A DNA stretch of 64,000 bases, taken from positions 14,943,501 to 15,007,500 of the forward strand of contig NC_003283.11 of the NCBI RefSeq assembly GCF_000002985.6, in the 5' to 3' direction. Positions 59,213 to 64,000 of this stretch are shown here, one piece after another. This DNA comes from Caenorhabditis elegans. Taxonomy: Eukaryota > Nematoda > Chromadorea > Rhabditida > Rhabditidae. The position numbers and the translations under genes were made by a program. Position 1 is the stretch's first letter. Every line of letters begins with the position of its first letter. The notes under the pieces were generated by a model, which worked only from the letters and a program-made list of their open reading frames with translations, made no database searches and was not told where the DNA came from.

Positions 59213-61309
59213 ATGGATAACTCCAATGGAATCGGCATATGTAGCATGGGTGACAATTTTTGATGAGCTAAATGGGATATTTATTTTATTCATTTCAGGT
59301 GTCGTGAATGCTTTTGATCTTGATGGATTGGGCAATGCAAGGAGATCATGTTTTTCGGTCAAAGAAGTTGAGATTAATGAATGACTGCAATTATTTCATG
59401 TTTTCCAGGCTCGAGCGCATAACCCAGAGTGGGGACCGGCAGCTTCAAGAGAAGGTTTGAAATATCATACTAAAGATACCATCGAAATTAATACTTTGAA
59501 GAAGTAGCGTATGTGAGATCGTCTGAAACCGGGTCGCTGCAAATAACGAGGAAGCTGATGAAGTTTTCAATCAGGTCATTCGATCCCGTCGTTAATTCTG
59601 AAAATACATTCATATTTTCAGTGGCCGCCGAGGCTACAGTCCATGGAGAACATTGCAAGATGCTTTATATTGCAGTCTCGGGCGTTTTCACAACGGCGAA
59701 CATTTGTTTTGCATTCATTCAGGCCCAAATCACGAGTTTTACTACGGACAACCCATCTTGCACTCCATCGACAGATTTCGTTCGCATAGGGTTAGCCAAG
59801 CTAGTGGAAGTGATAACTGATTCTAATTTCAGAAACCGTTTCCGCGATGCATTATTATAACTACAGACGGTAAACGCTCGAAATCTGTAATGAGAGGCCT
59901 ACTCAACAAGAGAAGAAGTTCTAATTCCACTCGTCCAAATACACATATAACAAATCTAGACACAACTGAGCTGTCAAATGAATTCATGACATCGAATAGA
60001 TCTAGAGTTTTCATTGGTTCATTCAAAAAAATCAAAGAGTATATCGATAAGCTGAAGAATGAAATGGAACAGTTGGATGATTTTATATCTGTTCTACGTT
60101 TTGTTATCATTAATAATGCCGAGAAGTTGAAGGGGAACAGTGAGTTTGCCGACTCACTCGGACGTCTCGCTCAAACTTTTGAAAGTTCTTTGACACGATT
60201 CATCTTCGCGTATCATTTCTCAAGTTCAGTTGCCTCGTTAACCGAAACACTCGAGTTTTGCAAAGGTAAAATGGAAAGACCTGTGCTCATTGAAGCTGAT
60301 AATCCGAGGTTCGAGCAATATTCGCAAAATTTGTGCTATTCTTAGAATGTTTCCAGAGTTCGTGATGTATTTTCCAATATCGAATGCAAGTTGGTACGTC
60401 CTATCAGTGAAATTGCTAGTCTACTTCCGACCCAGGAGAGCACACTTGAGAATAATAATATAAGTCCCGCAATTGTCTCGGTAACTACTGAGTCTAAATT
60501 TTGAATTAATCTTTCATTCTTTCAGCAATATTTGACCGAATCAACACAAAAACTGAAGATACTAACCATGTTGATCAAAAAAGAAAGAGATGCAAGAGCG
60601 GCAGATAACGGTAGATCTGGACGGAGAGACAGTGAGTTGATATGAACTATAAACTCGGTATAAAATTTTTCTCAGAACCCCGCCGTGAACGCATTCTCGT
60701 CATAACACGAACGACGGAAACATGTATTCGTGTGATGATGTACCTGAGGCTGAAAATGCAAACTTTAGCTGTGAACCTTCGTTATAATATTCATAAAATT
60801 ACAACGTATGTTCAATTCTAAATAGTGTCCTTTTTATTCCATATTTATTTTTTTGCAGATGCGACTCCGAAGAAGATGTGGAAAAACGAAACTTTGAGTT
60901 TCGCACGGGTAATCTCGATGTGCTTGTGATCGACTGGAGATCAATTCGCGCTGTTCACCGAGGCGCCGTCGACACTATCGTTATGTTTGATTCTCCGCAT
61001 CCACTATATTTTCAAACAATTATGGAGACGGAGTTGCAGAACCTCGCTTCGATTATTGGAGTGAAACTGAAGTTATACATGATTATCGACCAGAATAAGG
61101 ACTTTCGCCTCGTTCGCGAATATTTAAAGGTTCTTTTTCTTTCTCAAAATCGAAAGATTCAAACAATCATGATAATTTTTCAGTTTCTCGAATGCAACAA
61201 AACACGAGCGCCCACGTGGTTCCGCGATCTTTACCAAAAATACCTGGCGGATCGACAATCGAGAACAACTGCAGCTGTTGCAACTGCAACATCAGCTGTT
61301 CCTGTTTAA
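59213..61309 (+). CDS. mut-15: Probable MUT-15, RNA-silencing mutator protein
   Basis: Eleven exons (59213-59249, 59299-59366, 59409-59454, 59502-59574, 59622-59790, 59833-60308, 60357-60480, 60526-60631, 60676-60805, 60859-61129 and 61184-61309) hold phase throughout and encode about 541 residues. The acceptor at 59501 is poor and could shift by three bases. The name rests on my memory that mut-15 lies between fib-1 and nmr-2, not on a motif. The middle is helical. The C-terminal 200 residues resemble a degenerate second RecA lobe of an SF2 helicase (RRERILVITRTTE, NLDVLVIDWRSIRAV, VDTIVMFDSPHP), without the arginine-finger motif. MUT-15 acts in germline Mutator foci that amplify siRNAs. Confidence 0.7.
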
Positions 61310-61618
61310 ATATGTATTTTTCTTCCAACTTCTCAAAAATTATTTTCCCCATCTTTGTGCTGATTTATTTGTTTCTTTCCGTCCCATTCACACGATTCTT
61401 AATTTTACTGGTTTTAAACTTTTTGTATTTTGTTTTTTTTTGTAACATACAATGTTTTTTGAATTCGTGTTTCATATTTCTTGTTTTGAATCCTATGGTT
61501 ACAGCTTCATTCAATTTATCTTTCAATATCTTATATGACCTATTTTAAATAATCATTTTTGATGATTTTTCGAATACTTTATTTATTTTGCAGTTTTACA
61601 GATTAATAGACGGGAAGT

Positions 61619-62683
61619 ATGTCGCAGAACAGCGACACTTTTGATTCTGGACTCCAGATGGAAGTTCACAAGATGGCGGAAGCCGATAATTCGTCCGTTC
61701 AACAAAAATTCGATGCGATTCGCGATTATATTGGACGAAAAGGTATTTAAACCATTTTTTAAAATTAAAAATCTAGTTCTTTTCTAGAGACAACGATTAT
61801 CCTCTGTGAGCACGACGATTCTCGCAAGATTAAGCTGACGCTGAACAAGCAGAGAATGGAATCGTCTATGTTTCTGACAGAAATGCCCGATGGTGGGATT
61901 CAAGAAAAGACAAAGTTCCATCGCAATGGACTCGCAGTTTGCAGCTACAATGCATTTGATGAAGTTGATTTGCCACTCGCGGACTCGGTATAACCTCTAA
62001 AAATCAGTAATTAGAAAGCAATCAACATATTTACAGTATATTTTCTACGGACTCCCGTCCAACGTGGAAGCTTTCCCGAGGATGCTCCATGGAATTGAAA
62101 AGTCGGCACACAAGGAAAACAAAATAGTTTTCATCGATATTGTCGTGTCGATTTTAGAGAAAATTCAAATTAAGGTCGTCAGCTTTGAACTTTACAATCG
62201 AAAGTGTACTGTGCCAACGTGGGTTGCTGAACTCGTCATGTAAGCTAAAAGAAAGATAATCGAGAAATTCACAATAAATCATTTGATTTCAGAACTTATT
62301 GTGCGCCAATTGAGGAACAGCAACAGCGTATTGAGGAAATCCGCCGAACTCGTGCTTCAGTTCCAGTTGCCATATCGGACGCAGCCAACGGATCTGCCGA
62401 GATGGTCCCTTCCAACACCACTGGATCTTCAGGATCGCCCATGTCGACCGCTCCAGTACCAGCCGCAAAGAAAGAGAAGGTCCAGTACGAAAGTATTCGT
62501 CAAATTCGCCCGAACGCCCAAGGAAGATACTTCGTTCCGGCAAGAATGATCAATATGGATATCGAAATGAGCAACGATGAGTACTCGCCGGATGAGAGCG
62601 AGAACGACGAGAATGAATATGACTACGAAAATGCTGCGCGTTACGATGATGGTTACGACGAAGGCCACGAATACTGCCAATAA
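61619..62683 (+). CDS. Unrecognised protein with acidic C-terminal tail
   Basis: Four in-phase exons (61619-61742, 61788-61987, 62037-62239 and 62293-62683) encode 305 residues. The N-terminal 200 residues look like one folded alpha/beta domain (TTIILCEHDDSRKIKLTLN, NGLAVCSYNAFDEVDLP, YIFYGLPSNVEAFP, IVFIDIVVSILEKIQIKVV). A Gln/Glu/Arg helix (EEQQQRIEEIRRTRA) follows, then a Ser/Pro/Ala linker. The last 40 residues are very acidic (DEYSPDESENDENEYDYEN). No signal peptide or membrane segment is seen. It starts 310 bases after the probable mut-15, with a TTTTGCAG acceptor at 61592, so an operon is possible. No function can be given. Confidence 0.8.
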
Positions 62684-62911
62684 TTTCCCAAACCCAAAGC
62701 ACATTTTATCCCCATTTTTACGGTTCCCCGCACTGGTTCTTATGTATTTCCTATTTATCTCAACTAGTTCCAAATAGTTTTAACTGCATTCCGGTATCAT
62801 ATAATTTACATGATTTTATGCAAAACTCGACGGTTTCCTCTTTTTTCGTGTATCTCGAATTCTAATTTATAATATTAATATCATGAAATGTTTTATCTGG
62901 AAATCACGAGC

Positions 62912-64000
62912 TCAAAGATTGGTTTCGACTTGCAAAAAACGGGGGCTTCTTCTTGGCGGGTTCAGATCTTGATTGAATGGTTCTTCAGTTGGTCTTCTGA
63001 AGTTGTTTCTTTTTGTTTTTAAATATGGAATTTCCTAACACTCACAAATTCGCAGATCGTCGTCGTTTTAATTGCGGAGAATTCGTACTCGCCAACGATT
63101 GTGTCCTCGACCTCCATTCTTGAACTCGATCAACAGCTTCCGTGAATGTCAAAGATTTTCCCATAGCCTGGAAATAAAGAAAAAATGATTTTTTAAATTA
63201 ATAAATCACTTACCATACTGATAATTCCACACCAACCATTCGGATCAATCTTTTGTAGAGGCTTCCGAAGGTGCATGCAATAAATGTGCTCAAATCCAAG
63301 AACAATGACGCTGACGATCTGAAATTTTTAAGAACCAAATTTAAGGCTTATTTTCAAATGCTTACGATTCCACCGGCTAACAGCACAAATGCCGATAGAA
63401 AATTCTCGATTCCAAGCGGTGCTGACTGGGTTTGACTGTGACTGTCTGGTGTACATGCTCCGGTGAGCCAGAAGTTTTGAAGACGTTCCAAGTCACCTGA
63501 AAAACGCAAATTTGAATTGGGTTTTAAACTTAGAATGTGGAAAAATTGTTCTGGATGCTCTCAGAAAAGAAAGGCAGGATTTTTTGTAGCAAGGAATATA
63601 TTTGGGTGAATGTATAACACGTCGAAGTAGAGAAAAGACCGATATGAAACATTTCAAAATAGGCTCCTCCCACATAGTGGCTGTTTAGGATTTTCTTAGA
63701 ATTAATGTTTTTGAGAATTTTCGATTTTGAACAAAATTTGAACTTTCATAAAATGTTTGAGTTTTTTCAGATCACAAACCTTTCTGCTGATACTGCAGCA
63801 TGTAATGATTGACTAGAGAAGTGTGCGGTGAGTTCTTTGGAAATCCAATACCGTAACCTGTCATACTTGCCCATTTACCAACTGTCATCAATGCACAATT
63901 TGCATCTTTTCCAGCCCAGTAGTCAAGCACCACAGCGTCATAGATAAAAGCATCGAGTTCTCTGAAAATGATATTGGATCTAAAAAAGACGTTCAAACAT
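62912..64000 (-). CDS. nmr-2: NMDA-type ionotropic glutamate receptor subunit, C-terminal part
   Basis: The visible exons, in transcription order, are 63780-63961, 63366-63496, 63214-63318, 63046-63167 and 62912-62996; the 5' part lies beyond the right edge. The sequence covers the end of the S2 ligand-binding lobe (ELDAFIYDAVVLDYWAG, CALMTVGK, TGYGIGFPKNS, FWLTGAC). The M4 helix follows (NFLSAFVLLAGGIVSIVIVL), then a short basic cytosolic tail (KRRRSANL...). The DAFIYDA and FWLTGxC segments are those of GluN2-type subunits. The final intron (62997-63045) is read through to an immediate TGA if retained. When it is spliced, the protein ends in ETNL. The gene acts in glutamatergic command interneurons. 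Confidence 0.92.

Overview
The window is nematode genomic DNA and almost certainly Caenorhabditis elegans. It is AT-rich, has short introns with TTTTCAG acceptors, has SL-type acceptors just before start codons, and carries worm-type inverted repeats. Spliced reconstructions match known worm genes: hil-1 (linker histone H1.X), xbx-1 (dynein-2 light intermediate chain), cdt-2 (CRL4 substrate receptor), rps-16, fib-1 and the 3' end of nmr-2. From memory these lie on chromosome V. All exon models were built by hand from reading phase and splice consensus, without transcript data.

Layout. 1-4.2 kb: a minus-strand gene of unknown function leaving the left edge, an orphan terminal exon, a small one-TM-protein gene and several repeats. 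6.3-9.1 kb: hil-1, with a 1.07-kb terminal-inverted-repeat element in intron 2. 9.6-12.3 kb: a chemoreceptor of the SRBC type and a small tail-anchored protein gene, both minus. 12.3-27.95 kb: no convincing gene, but several repeat families and GC-rich or CCAAT islands. 27.95-28.5 kb: a short peptide precursor ending in an amidated allatotropin-like peptide. 29.5-30.5 kb: an unrecognised four-exon gene. 35-39.1 kb: a ground-like protein gene followed closely by xbx-1 with a perfect X-box.

41.4-64 kb is gene-dense: an M14 carboxypeptidase, cdt-2 divergent from an ENY2/Sus1 homologue, a coiled-coil RING protein, a class-2 lipase with a GATA/TATA promoter, a receptor-L-domain membrane protein, a cysteine-rich secreted or membrane protein, the fib-1 to rps-16 operon, a probable mut-15, an acidic-tailed unknown gene and the nmr-2 C-terminus.

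The genes do not form one pathway. Local links are clear: ribosome biogenesis (fib-1 with rps-16), a shared promoter for cdt-2 and ENY2, and possible co-transcription of mut-15 with the gene behind it. The most interesting items are the allatotropin-like peptide, a degenerate SF2 helicase lobe in the probable MUT-15, a C-terminal PIP-box in CDT-2, a PDZ ligand added to NMR-2 by its last splice, and an in-phase alternative acceptor in xbx-1.
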